DNA from: Algiphilus sp.
GTDB taxonomy: Bacteria; Pseudomonadota; Gammaproteobacteria; Nevskiales; Nevskiaceae
Reading direction: 5' to 3'
DNA length: 37,162 bases
Assembly (NCBI RefSeq): GCF_023145115.1
Contig: NZ_JAGLEJ010000034.1
Span: 1-37,162, forward strand
Shown in pieces: positions 5,417 to 11,908 of the stretch; the first letter of the stretch is position 1, and each line of letters opens with the position of its first letter. The translations under genes were made by a program, and so were the position numbers. The notes under the pieces were generated by a model. It was not told the DNA's origin, made no database searches, and was given only the letters and a program-made list of their open reading frames with translations.

Positions 5417-6202
5417 TTAGAGCAAGAAGATCAGGTAGAAGATTGCGAGCACCCCGATCCCCACGACGATCATGCGGTCCCGCCGTCGCCCGCGCGTTTC
5501 GCTGCTGACTGGTGTGGGCTTCCGTCGCGCTCGCTTCGGGGGCGCTGTTGCCCTGTCGATGCGGGCGGTTCTATCGAGAACCCAGCCATCATTGTCGGTT
5601 GCCGGGGTGGGGCGCGCTTCCGGCTTGCGGGGGTGCGCGTCTGGGGGCGGCCGTTCGTGCAAGAGCCCCTCTTGGCGGATGAGGTTGGCCGCGGCCTTGT
5701 AGGCAATGGTATTGCGGCTTCCGCCTTCGATGATGCGCCCGTCGTCGGTGGTGAACGTGCCCCACCAGATGAAGGGGTCGGTTTCGGCGGCGCGCTCTAT
5801 TGAGCGCACCGTGCGCTCGTCGTCCGCGAGCGCGGCCGCGATCGTCCGCAAGGCGCTGCCGTCCGGCTGCTTAATGAGCGGCACGCTCGCGCGGCGTTGC
5901 TGGTCACGGCAGACGCGGAACGCGAACCACCGACACAGATCTCGCGCTCCTGATTCGTCGGCGGCGTCAATGATGGCGTAGAAGAGTGCGCGCTTGCCCA
6001 TGAATCGGGTGTAGCTCACCCCGAATGCGTTGGCCCACCGGAAGTGCTCCGGCTTGGCGCGCCTGTCGCCTTCGAGCCGGCTGTCGAGCAGCTGCGACAT
6101 TTCCCCGAGGGTGATGTCCTCCGGGAACGTCAGGCCAAGTTTGGTGGCGTAATCCCGCTGCCGGTCGGTGGCTGGACGCGTGTCGCCTCTATCCCTTGCC
6201 AT
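5417..6202 (-). CDS. C-tail-anchored membrane protein next to the repressor
   Basis: This is a 261-residue protein starting at 6202, 14 bp after the repressor stop. The N-terminus (TDRQRDYATKLGLTFPEDI, residues 12-30) resembles a short SAP-like element seen in other phage proteins. The middle is soluble and contains WWGTFTTDDGRIIEGG. A basic, Pro-rich stretch (about 200-242) precedes one hydrophobic C-terminal helix, MIVVGIGVLAIFYLIFLL. This topology puts the body in the cytoplasm. It is probably transcribed with the repressor in the lysogen, the position held in lambda by rexA/rexB, so an exclusion function is a reasonable but unproven guess. Confidence 0.75.
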   Translation of the reverse strand: MARDRGDTRPATDRQRDYATKLGLTFPEDITLGEMSQLLDSRLEGDRRAKPEHFRWANAFGVSYTRFMGKRALFYAIIDAADESGARDLCRWFAFRVCRDQQRRASVPLIKQPDGSALRTIAAALADDERTVRSIERAAETDPFIWWGTFTTDDGRIIEGGSRNTIAYKAAANLIRQEGLLHERPPPDAHPRKPEARPTPATDNDGWVLDRTARIDRATAPPKRARRKPTPVSSETRGRRRDRMIVVGIGVLAIFYLIFLL

Positions 6203-6216
6203 CTGACCACCGTGTG

Positions 6217-6603
6217 CTACGCGTTGTTGGTGTCGTTGGCGTTGTGCGGGTGCTCCGACTCCGGCTCGCGCGGAGGGCTCGTTTCTGCCTCCTGTTCGGC
6301 CTGCAGGAATAGCTCAAACTGTTCCCACTTCGCCCGGGGTATCCGGACAGTGACGTACTCGGCCCCGGGCTCGTTGACGGCAGGCCCCCAGTCGGACAGC
6401 CCCCAATGGGATGGCGATACGGTGTCGGAGAAGAACGAGACCAGGTGGTCGATATGGTGCTTGCCAATGCGCCCGAGCTTGCGCCAGTCCTTGCTCACGG
6501 TGGATGGGCGGACCTTGAACTCGTTGGCGAGGTCGATGTTCCGTACGCCCTTCTTCTCCATTGCGGTACGGAGCGCAGCCGCCAGTTCCTCACCCTTTAG
6601 CAT
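6217..6603 (-). CDS. CI-type phage repressor without peptidase domain
   Basis: This is a 128-residue protein. Residues 4-58 form a helix-turn-helix of the lambda CI/XRE class (recognition region NIDLANEFKVRPSTVSKDW, 22-40). A WG-rich connector and a short helical tail (KWEQFELFLQAEQEAE) follow, then a disordered acidic end. There is no S24/LexA-type autoprotease domain, so induction by RecA-stimulated self-cleavage is not expected. It is divergent from the Cro-like gene, with operators between them. One operator overlaps its own start codon, consistent with autoregulation. No Shine-Dalgarno fits the ATG, which suggests a leaderless mRNA as for lambda cI. Confidence 0.85.
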   Translation of the reverse strand: MLKGEELAAALRTAMEKKGVRNIDLANEFKVRPSTVSKDWRKLGRIGKHHIDHLVSFFSDTVSPSHWGLSDWGPAVNEPGAEYVTVRIPRAKWEQFELFLQAEQEAETSPPREPESEHPHNANDTNNA

Positions 6604-6610
6604 TGCCTAA
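6598..6610. promoter_or_regulatory. Right operator overlapping repressor start
   Basis: An imperfect site (TAGCATTGCCTAA as read on the plus strand) with one intact half and a one-base deletion in the other. It covers the ATG of the repressor (6603-6601). As the weakest site it could be the one used for autorepression. Confidence 0.6.
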
Positions 6611-6639
6611 GAATCGGCGGCACGCGGCGAATTAGGCAA
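6610..6639 (-). promoter_or_regulatory. PRM-like repressor promoter candidate
   Basis: On the minus strand, TTGCCT (6639-6634, inside an operator) and GATTCT (6615-6610) are 18 bp apart. Initiation would fall close to the repressor ATG at 6603. The match to consensus is poor, as is usual for activator-dependent maintenance promoters. Confidence 0.4.
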
Positions 6640-6645
6640 TGCCTG
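6633..6645. promoter_or_regulatory. Right operator abutting PR -35
   Basis: TAGGCAATGCCTG, 12 of 13 bases matching the palindrome, immediately upstream of the PR-like -35. Its centre is 26 bp from the next site. Confidence 0.8.
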
Positions 6646-6675
6646 TTGCAAAACATGGTAGGCAATGCCTACTAT
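6646..6675 (+). promoter_or_regulatory. PR-like early promoter
   Basis: TTGCAA (6646-6651) and TACTAT (6670-6675) are separated by 18 bp. Transcription would begin about 6682-6683, at the ATG of the Cro-like gene. Operators abut the -35 and overlap the -10, mirroring PL. Confidence 0.72.
6659..6671. promoter_or_regulatory. Right operator overlapping PR -10
   Basis: A perfect TAGGCAATGCCTA whose right end overlaps the first two bases of the TACTAT -10 of the PR-like promoter. Confidence 0.82.
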
Positions 6676-6682
6676 TGCCGCC

Positions 6683-6910
6683 ATGTCTACCCCAATCGAA
6701 TCTGCGGTCGGGTTGCTTGGCGGGCCGGCGAAGGCCGCCAAGCGATTGGGTGTGACCTCTCCGACCGTGTGTCAGTGGGTGTCGGGGCGCCGGCCCGTGC
6801 CCCCGGGCAGGGCGACCCAGATCGAGGATCTGCTCGATGGGCGGGTCACGCGTTGGGAACTGCGCCCCGACTACTACGGCGTCGCGCCGGTCGAGGATCG
6901 TGTCGCCTGA
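6683..6910 (+). CDS. Cro/YdaS-like repressor
   Basis: This is a 75-residue protein. It begins MSTPIESAVGLLGGPAKAAK and has the helix-turn-helix GVTSPTVCQWVSGRRPVP (about 24-41), followed by RATQIEDLLDGRVTRWELRPD. This is the usual form of YdaS/Cro family proteins of phages in high-GC proteobacteria. It is the first gene from PR and divergent from the repressor, so it should act as the lytic switch protein at the TAGGCAATGCCTA operators. The start at 6683 coincides with the expected transcription start and has no Shine-Dalgarno. An in-frame ATG at 6665 lies inside the promoter and is unlikely. Confidence 0.85.
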   Translation: MSTPIESAVGLLGGPAKAAKRLGVTSPTVCQWVSGRRPVPPGRATQIEDLLDGRVTRWELRPDYYGVAPVEDRVA

Positions 6911-6971
6911 TGCCGTCGCGCGATGAACGTTCGCATGCGCCCGTCCCTTCCTCTCCTGGGCGCAACACCTT

Positions 6972-6995
6972 CGGCCGCCACCCCCTTGGCGGCCG
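6972..6995 (+). terminator. Hairpin after the Cro-like gene, copy A
   Basis: A perfect 9-bp stem, CGGCCGCCA with TGGCGGCCG, around CCCCCT, followed by CTTCCTATTC. The position is that of lambda tR1. The U-rich tail is weak. An almost identical element recurs at 7602-7644. Confidence 0.5.
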
Positions 6996-7028
6996 CTTCC
7001 TATTCCGAAACGAGCCAGGTCGCCTGTC

Positions 7029-7424
7029 ATGGATCGATCAGACGCGGTGAGCCCGATCGCGAAGCACCAGCGTGCCATTGAGCTGCTGGGGACAGCGGAG
7101 TGCTGGGCTGATGTCGAGGCTATGGAGCGCGACGGGCGCCTGGCGGAGGCCGGCATCGTGGTACCGCGCAATGCCGATGGCTCGCCCGTTGATTTCGGCG
7201 CGGGGTTGTCCCGCGCTGATCGGTTGTGCGGGCGGATCAATCTGGTCCGTAGCTTCTCCGCCTTGTCTCGTCCTGCGCCACGCCCAGCAACTCGCCTGCA
7301 AAGGATGTGGCGAGCGCTCGGTATTCGGGGTTGCCCTCGGGTATCTGCAGGTAGCCGAGCTGTGCGCTGGACGTGTCGTCTGCGAATTGCTGCGCGAAGG
7401 CTTCTGGGTCGGGGTGTGTCCTGA
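7029..7424 (+). CDS. Doubtful small ORF downstream of the PR terminator
   Basis: This frame is 131 codons long. The first 65 (starting MDRSDAVSPIAKHQRAIELL and including ERDGRLAEAGIVV) look protein-like. The remainder overlaps 188 bp of a better-supported minus-strand gene and becomes Arg-rich as antisense sequence does. A weak CAGG precedes the ATG. It may be a remnant of a gene truncated by the neighbouring insertion. No function can be given. Confidence 0.35.
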   Translation: MDRSDAVSPIAKHQRAIELLGTAECWADVEAMERDGRLAEAGIVVPRNADGSPVDFGAGLSRADRLCGRINLVRSFSALSRPAPRPATRLQRMWRALGIRGCPRVSAGSRAVRWTCRLRIAARRLLGRGVS

Positions 7425-7515
7425 TGAGCGAGGCGATGGCGCGTTGCAGGACGAACAGGCGTGTTGCCACGAGGTTGATCTGCCTGAGCGCGTCGTCGCT
7501 CGTGGGGTTTTCCAT
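7237..7515 (-). CDS. Small hypothetical protein (moron-like)
   Basis: This is a 92-residue protein starting MENPTSDDALRQINLVATRL. The ATG at 7515 has GGAGG six bases upstream. It is largely helical, with RLFVLQRAIASLIRTHPDPE and SFAGELLGVAQDETRR, and shows no membrane segment or Cys motif. It runs against the PR direction, as accessory lysogen-expressed genes do. It lies between the two copies of the hairpin repeat. I cannot assign a function. Confidence 0.65.
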   Translation of the reverse strand: MENPTSDDALRQINLVATRLFVLQRAIASLIRTHPDPEAFAQQFADDTSSAQLGYLQIPEGNPEYRALATSFAGELLGVAQDETRRRSYGPD

Positions 7516-7601
7516 CGAAGGCCTCCGGAGGGCGGTGTTGTGACTGGCATCCGCATCGTACCGCCGCAGGTCGCCTGCCTCCACGCGCAATCGTGGAGCG
7601 C

Positions 7602-7644
7602 CCTTCGGCCGCCGACCCCTTGCGGCGGCCGCTTCCTATTCCGA
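7602..7644. repeat. Hairpin element, copy B (repeat of 6968-7008)
   Basis: It repeats CCTTCGGCCGCC, a short loop and GGCGGCCGCTTCCTATTCCGA from copy A with few differences. The stem pairs CGGCCGCCG (7606-7614) with CGGCGGCCG (7623-7631). It overlaps the stop codon of the minus gene 7636-7959. It may terminate that gene or transcription from the left. Confidence 0.6.
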
Positions 7645-7959
7645 GGCGGACTCCAGCCTGACGCGCATCAGCACAGCGAGCCTTTCGAGATAGCTCTGCA
7701 TGTGTTGTGCGCTGGAGGTGGGGATACAGCCGTCGTTGTAGAGGTAAATGCGGTCGCCCCCGGTGCGTCCATCGCAGTCGAGCTTGGCGGCAGCCGCCCG
7801 CGAGAGCTTGCGTGTGGTGCGCACCGGGTGCGCGCCGTAGTCGATCCATTCGTCGGTACAGAAGCCGATGGGCTTGTACCGGCGGTTCACCACCACGTAG
7901 GTCCCGTCTGGCTCGCGCAAGAGGCAGTAGGGGAAATGCGTCTGTCGGAGTTCGGCCAT
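7636..7959 (-). CDS. Small hypothetical protein, divergent from the P-loop gene
   Basis: This is a 107-residue protein starting MAELRQTHFPYCLLREPDGT. It continues with YVVVNRRYKPIGFCTDEWIDY, a compact beta-like pattern, and ends in a helical SAQHMQSYLERLAVLMRVRL segment. Similar short proteins occur in phages of high-GC gammaproteobacteria; no role is known to me. The start codon (7959-7957) overlaps that of the divergent gene at 7958 in a CATG, and no Shine-Dalgarno is seen. The stop lies in hairpin copy B. Confidence 0.7.
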   Translation of the reverse strand: MAELRQTHFPYCLLREPDGTYVVVNRRYKPIGFCTDEWIDYGAHPVRTTRKLSRAAAAKLDCDGRTGGDRIYLYNDGCIPTSSAQHMQSYLERLAVLMRVRLESASE

Positions 7960-8173
7960 GACTGATTGTGCAGAAACAACGGGTCAGCCCGTCATCCTGA
8001 GCGCGCCGGCTGGTTGCGGCAAGTCCCGCAATGCGGAGGCATTGCGGCGGATGTTCGGGTGCTCGTGCGTAGTCGACGAGTGGGACGGGCAGTCGCCAGT
8101 GCCAGCCAACGCTCTGGTCCTGACGAGCCTGCCGTTGCTGCCCGGCATTTGCGAGGAGACACACCATGACTGA
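7958..8173 (+). CDS. Miniature P-loop protein
   Basis: This is a 71-residue protein. Residues 12-31 (VILSAPAGCGKSRNAEALRR) form a Walker A-like loop whose first Gly is replaced by Ala16 (APAGCGKS). CVVDEWDGQSPVPANALVLTSL follows, a compressed strand pattern. Very short P-loop proteins of this type occur among phage early genes; their substrate is unknown. The ATG at 7958 has GGAG seven bases upstream, lying inside the divergent gene. It overlaps the next gene by 8 bp, so it belongs to the rightward early operon. Confidence 0.75.
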   Translation: MTDCAETTGQPVILSAPAGCGKSRNAEALRRMFGCSCVVDEWDGQSPVPANALVLTSLPLLPGICEETHHD

Positions 8174-8816
8174 AGCGTCGCCGGGCTACCGCGTGCCCGC
8201 AACGTCCGCCGATGGACTGCCGCCCCGGCTGCAGGACGTGTGTGTGGCGCATCTGGAGCTGGCAAAGCAGATGACGCCGCTGTCCGATGTGGTGTTCGCC
8301 AAGCACCTGGCGCGGGCCTACCTGCAGCTGGTGCCCGCCGAGATGCGGTCCATCGACATGCCGGACCTCGAGGCACTGGACGAGGCCGGCAAGGCGGATG
8401 CCTACCTGGCTGCGGTGGACAAGGCGCGCAAGCGCGTGAACCGCTACATGGATGGCAGCCTGCACTTCCCGCTGGAGCTGCTGGAGGCGTGGATAGCCGC
8501 GCTGCCCGCGCCCTACGGCATGCAGTGCGCGCGTGCGATCGCACGGCGGTTCGGTTTCCTGGGCGCGAGCGTGCCCGACGTGGACGCGGGCGCAGTGGCG
8601 GATCTGTCGTCGGTCTCGGCCATCGCCGACGGTGCGGCGCAGTCCACCGCCGTGATGGCGAGGATGCTGGCCGATGGCCGCTATGACGTGGGCGATGCGA
8701 AGGATGCGCCCGCGGCCGTCCGCGCCCTGCGCAATCAGCAGGCGCAGATTGAATCCGTGATCGCGCTCATCTGTGATCGGTGCGACTACGACGAGCCGGG
8801 ACGCTCCAATGGCTGA
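8166..8816 (+). CDS. Early phage protein, unknown
   Basis: This is a 216-residue protein. The ATG has GGAG nine bases upstream. It is mostly helical: LQDVCVAHLELAKQMTPLSD, LEALDEAGKADAYLAAVDKA and FPLELLEAWIAALPAPYG, then a C-terminal VIALICDRCDY. It has no catalytic motif that I recognise. It precedes a TraR/DksA-type gene and the primase-helicase, so a role in replication or regulation is suggested by position only. Its end overlaps the next start. Confidence 0.75.
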   Translation: MTEASPGYRVPATSADGLPPRLQDVCVAHLELAKQMTPLSDVVFAKHLARAYLQLVPAEMRSIDMPDLEALDEAGKADAYLAAVDKARKRVNRYMDGSLHFPLELLEAWIAALPAPYGMQCARAIARRFGFLGASVPDVDAGAVADLSSVSAIADGAAQSTAVMARMLADGRYDVGDAKDAPAAVRALRNQQAQIESVIALICDRCDYDEPGRSNG

Positions 8817-9036
8817 CGCCATTGACCGAGCGAACCAGCTCGCCGAGGAAGCGCGCGATGCGGCACTGGCCCGGACGCTGGAAGCGTCGAACGCAGCGCC
8901 CGCCGAAGACCCGTTCTGTGAGGACTGCGGCGGGCTGATCCCGGTGGTGCGGCGCGAGCGCCTGCCGTCGGCCACGCGGTGCGTCGGCTGCCAGTCCGTC
9001 CACGAGCGCAAGTCCGCGCACTACGTCCAGCGATGA
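8809..9036 (+). CDS. TraR/DksA-type zinc-finger protein
   Basis: This is a 75-residue protein with start ATG 8809, overlapping the previous stop. An N-terminal helix (DRANQLAEEARDAALART) is followed by FCEDCG (C37, C40), the spacer IPVVRRERLPSATR, and CVGC (C58, C61). This is the four-Cys finger of the phage P2 Orf82/TraR/DksA group. Family members bind the RNA polymerase secondary channel and change promoter choice. The acidic tip residues needed for DksA-like activity cannot be confirmed here. Its stop overlaps the following start as ATGA. Confidence 0.85.
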   Translation: MADAIDRANQLAEEARDAALARTLEASNAAPAEDPFCEDCGGLIPVVRRERLPSATRCVGCQSVHERKSAHYVQR

Positions 9037-9230
9037 GCGCGCGCCCCATCTCCCCGGGAGAGTTGTCACGCGCTCGATTCGCGCGCCGCGTCACGTGGGA
9101 GCGCGCCCGACGATCGAACGAGGGCCAGAGAGCGGGTCCTCCCCCGGCCGGCCCCTCTTGCGGGTGGCAAGAGGCGCAAAATTCCGCTAGCTGGCGGGCG
9201 CTCGGGTTAGTGAACAGGGGTGCCGCGTGA
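9033..9230 (+). CDS. Small basic protein ahead of the primase
   Basis: This is a 65-residue protein starting MSARPISPGELSRARFARRV, coupled at both ends by ATGA (9033) and GTGA (9227) overlaps. It is rich in Arg and Pro, with PPPAGPSCGWQEAQNSASWR near the end. No domain is recognised. Support comes from the start/stop overlaps and the absence of another frame in this space. Confidence 0.55.
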   Translation: MSARPISPGELSRARFARRVTWERARRSNEGQRAGPPPAGPSCGWQEAQNSASWRALGLVNRGAA

Positions 9231-11620
9231 GCTGGGAGAACTATGACGCGGTCCTCGACCAGCTGCGCGGCGCGGGGCTGATCGTTTCCGAGCTCGGCAT
9301 CGGTCGCATGGTCCGGTGCCAGGTCGAGGGGGAGGGCCGAGAGAAGAAGGGCTGGTACATCCTCCACGAGCTGCACGGTGGTGCCGGCGAGACGATGCTC
9401 GTTGGCAGCTGCGGTGTCTGGCGCGGCGACGACAACGGGGCCCAACGGATCGCGCCGAAGGGCAAGCCGATGAGCCCGGAGCAGCGGGCCGCCCTGAAGG
9501 AGCAGCAGCGACAGGACTCCCGGCGTATCGAAGCGGCGCGCGCCCGGGAAGCGAAGGAGGCAGCCGACCGGGCGCGGCGGGTGTGGGCGCGGCAGTCCAG
9601 CGAGGGCGATCACCCGTACCTGCGGAAGAAGCAGATCAGTCCGGAGGGCGTGAAGTTCACCGACTCGGGGTCGATGCTGGTGCCGGTGCACGAGGTCGGC
9701 GGCAGGGTCGTCGGCCTGCAGGTGTACCGCCTGCCGGACGCGGCGGAGCAGCGCGGCCGGCCGGAAAAGGATTTCTGGCCGCGCGGCCTGGCGATGAAGG
9801 GGAACATGTGCCTGCTCGGTGCCCCGGACTGGATCATCCTGGTCGTCGAGGGGTACGCCACCGCGCGTTCGCTGCGGGTGGCCACCGGCCTGCCGGTGGC
9901 GGTGGCGTTCAACGCCGGCAACCTCATGCCGGTCGCGAAGGCGCTGCGGCGCCGGTACAAGCGCGCCCGCATCCTGGTGTGCGCTGACGACGACCAGTTC
10001 GCGAAGTGCCACTCGTGCAAGGGGCGCGTGGATCTGGCGGCCCATCCCGAGACGTGCCCGCACTGCGGAGAGCGGCACAAGAAGCAGAACACCGGCGCGG
10101 CTCGTGCGAGCGAGGCAGCGCTCGCCGTCGGCGGCGCGTGGATTCGGCCCCGCTTCACCGACGACGCCGCACGCGTTGCCCTGTTCCTGGAGCGCGGACA
10201 GAAGCTGACCGACTTCAACGACCTCCACGCCGTCGAGACCCTGCCCACGGTAGAGGCTCAGGTGTCTCAGCGCTTGCGGGATCTCGGATGGTCGCCTCGC
10301 GAACGCGCGGAACATCCCACCACGGGGGGCGGGGATGCGGCGCTGCGGCCGATTGATTCGCTCGACGAGCTGCTGGAGCGCTACGCGCTGGTGTACGGGC
10401 AGGGTGGCGCCGTGTTCGACGCACAGGAGCACTGCCTGCTGCCGCTCTCGGATATGCGTGACGCCTGCCTGACGCGCGACCTGCACCGCGACTGGTCGGA
10501 ATCGCCGGAGCGGCGCATCGTGCGCAAGCGCGAGGTCGGATTCGATCCGACCGAGACGGATGCGACGATCACCTGCAACCTGTGGGGCGGCTGGCCCACG
10601 CGTCCGCGCCGCGGCAATTGCGACATGCTGCTGGAGCTGCTGCAGCACATGTGCAGCAACGACCCGCACGCCACCACCCTGTTCGACTGGGTGCTGCGGT
10701 GGCTGGCGTACCCGCTGCAGCATCCCGGCGCCAAGATGAAGACCACGCTCGTCGTTCACGGTCCGCAGGGCGCCGGCAAGAACATGTTCTTCGAGGCGGT
10801 CATGGCGATCTACGGCGAGTACGGCCGGATGATCACCCAGGAGGCCGTCGAGGATAAGTTCAACGACTGGGCGTCCCGCAAGCTGTTCCTGATCGCGGAC
10901 GAGGTCGTCGCGCGGTCCGACCTGTACCACGTCAAGAACAAGCTGAAGAACTTCATCACCGGGGACTGGATTCGGATCAACCCGAAGCACATGGGGGCGT
11001 ACGAGGAACGCAACCACGTCAACATCATCTTCCTGAGCAACGAGATCATGCCGGTGGTGCTGGAAGAGGACGACCGGCGGCACGCGGTGATCTGGACGCC
11101 GGCGAAGCTCGATCAGCAGTTCTACGCCGACGTGCTCGACGAGATGCGCAACGGCGGCATCGAAGCCCTGCACGACCACCTGCTGAACATCGAGCTGGGC
11201 GACTTCACCAACGGCACGCTGCCGCCGGAAAGCCGCGCGCGATCCGACCTCATCGCCGCATCGCGCGACTCCACCAGCGAGTTCTATCTCGAGCTGCGGG
11301 CGGGCAACATCGGCGGCATCCCGTTCGTGCCGGGCCTCTCGCAGGACGTGTACGACGTGTACCGCACCTGGTGCAACCGCACGGGCGCTCGGCCGGCGCC
11401 GATGAAGCGGCTGCGCGACACCCTGCGACTCCGGCACAGCATCGAGGAAGCGCGCAAGCGCTACATTGTCGGCGGCACCCGGGTCATGGGCCCGCACCTG
11501 ATCTGGCTGCTCAGCGACAAGGATCGCGACGCGTTCGCGACCGAGCAGGCGTGGCTCGGCCAGTGCGTCGACCGCTTCCGATCCGCCGCTCGCGACTACC
11601 GGGAGCAGTCCAGTGACTAG
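9227..11620 (+). CDS. Replicative primase-helicase (Toprim plus SF3 helicase)
   Basis: This is a 797-residue protein with a GTG start overlapping the previous stop. The N-terminal region contains WARQSSEGDHPYLRKKQI. Residues 200-295 form a Toprim domain: VVEGYATA with Glu208, and CADDDQ with Asp254-256. Right after the DDD strand sits an inserted four-Cys ribbon (C261, C264, C277, C280). Residues 500-650 carry the helicase: HGPQGAGKN (Walker A, about 508-516), FLIADEVVARSD (Walker B) and IIFLSNEIMPVVLEEDDRRH, typical of the D5/DUF5906-type SF3 primase-helicases. It should prime and unwind phage DNA. The repeat array that follows may be its target. Confidence 0.93.
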   Translation: MSWENYDAVLDQLRGAGLIVSELGIGRMVRCQVEGEGREKKGWYILHELHGGAGETMLVGSCGVWRGDDNGAQRIAPKGKPMSPEQRAALKEQQRQDSRRIEAARAREAKEAADRARRVWARQSSEGDHPYLRKKQISPEGVKFTDSGSMLVPVHEVGGRVVGLQVYRLPDAAEQRGRPEKDFWPRGLAMKGNMCLLGAPDWIILVVEGYATARSLRVATGLPVAVAFNAGNLMPVAKALRRRYKRARILVCADDDQFAKCHSCKGRVDLAAHPETCPHCGERHKKQNTGAARASEAALAVGGAWIRPRFTDDAARVALFLERGQKLTDFNDLHAVETLPTVEAQVSQRLRDLGWSPRERAEHPTTGGGDAALRPIDSLDELLERYALVYGQGGAVFDAQEHCLLPLSDMRDACLTRDLHRDWSESPERRIVRKREVGFDPTETDATITCNLWGGWPTRPRRGNCDMLLELLQHMCSNDPHATTLFDWVLRWLAYPLQHPGAKMKTTLVVHGPQGAGKNMFFEAVMAIYGEYGRMITQEAVEDKFNDWASRKLFLIADEVVARSDLYHVKNKLKNFITGDWIRINPKHMGAYEERNHVNIIFLSNEIMPVVLEEDDRRHAVIWTPAKLDQQFYADVLDEMRNGGIEALHDHLLNIELGDFTNGTLPPESRARSDLIAASRDSTSEFYLELRAGNIGGIPFVPGLSQDVYDVYRTWCNRTGARPAPMKRLRDTLRLRHSIEEARKRYIVGGTRVMGPHLIWLLSDKDRDAFATEQAWLGQCVDRFRSAARDYREQSSD

Positions 11621-11621
11621 C

Positions 11622-11866
11622 GTGCGGACGTGCGCGATCCCGTGCGCAGTGGCGTGCGCCCCAGCGCGCCGTAACCGATTGATTGCAAACGACGTGCGCG
11701 ACGTGCGCAGCGCAGCGCGCACGGGTGCGCACATGCGGGCGCGAGTGCGCCCGCTCGCGCCCCCGCGCGTGCGTGACCCGCGCACACTGCGCACGCTGCG
11801 CACAGCCGCCGCCCGGCGGGCGTTTCCGGCGTGCGGGGCGGCGTGCGCGGTGTCGCGCGCGCGCAC
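11622..11866. repeat. Dense GTGCG/CGCAC array (candidate origin or packaging site)
   Basis: About 245 bp without a convincing gene between the primase-helicase and small terminase genes. I count 11 GTGCG (first at 11622, last at 11843) and 6 CGCAC (11718 to 11862), many extended to GTGCGCA or ACGTGCGC. Forward copies dominate the left part and reverse copies the centre-right. A relatively AT-rich patch (TAACCGATTGATTGCAAAC, 11672-11690) lies among the forward copies. An iteron-type origin or a terminase recognition site are the two natural readings. Confidence 0.65.
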
Positions 11867-11908
11867 TTCCCATTCCCGCCTGTTTCGTAAAAATCGAGAG
11901 GTAGGGGG

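Noticed and set aside
5700..5711. A TAGGCAATG half-site resembling the operators, inside the tail-anchored gene
   Set aside because: Only one half matches, there is no promoter next to it and it lies inside a coding region; probably chance.
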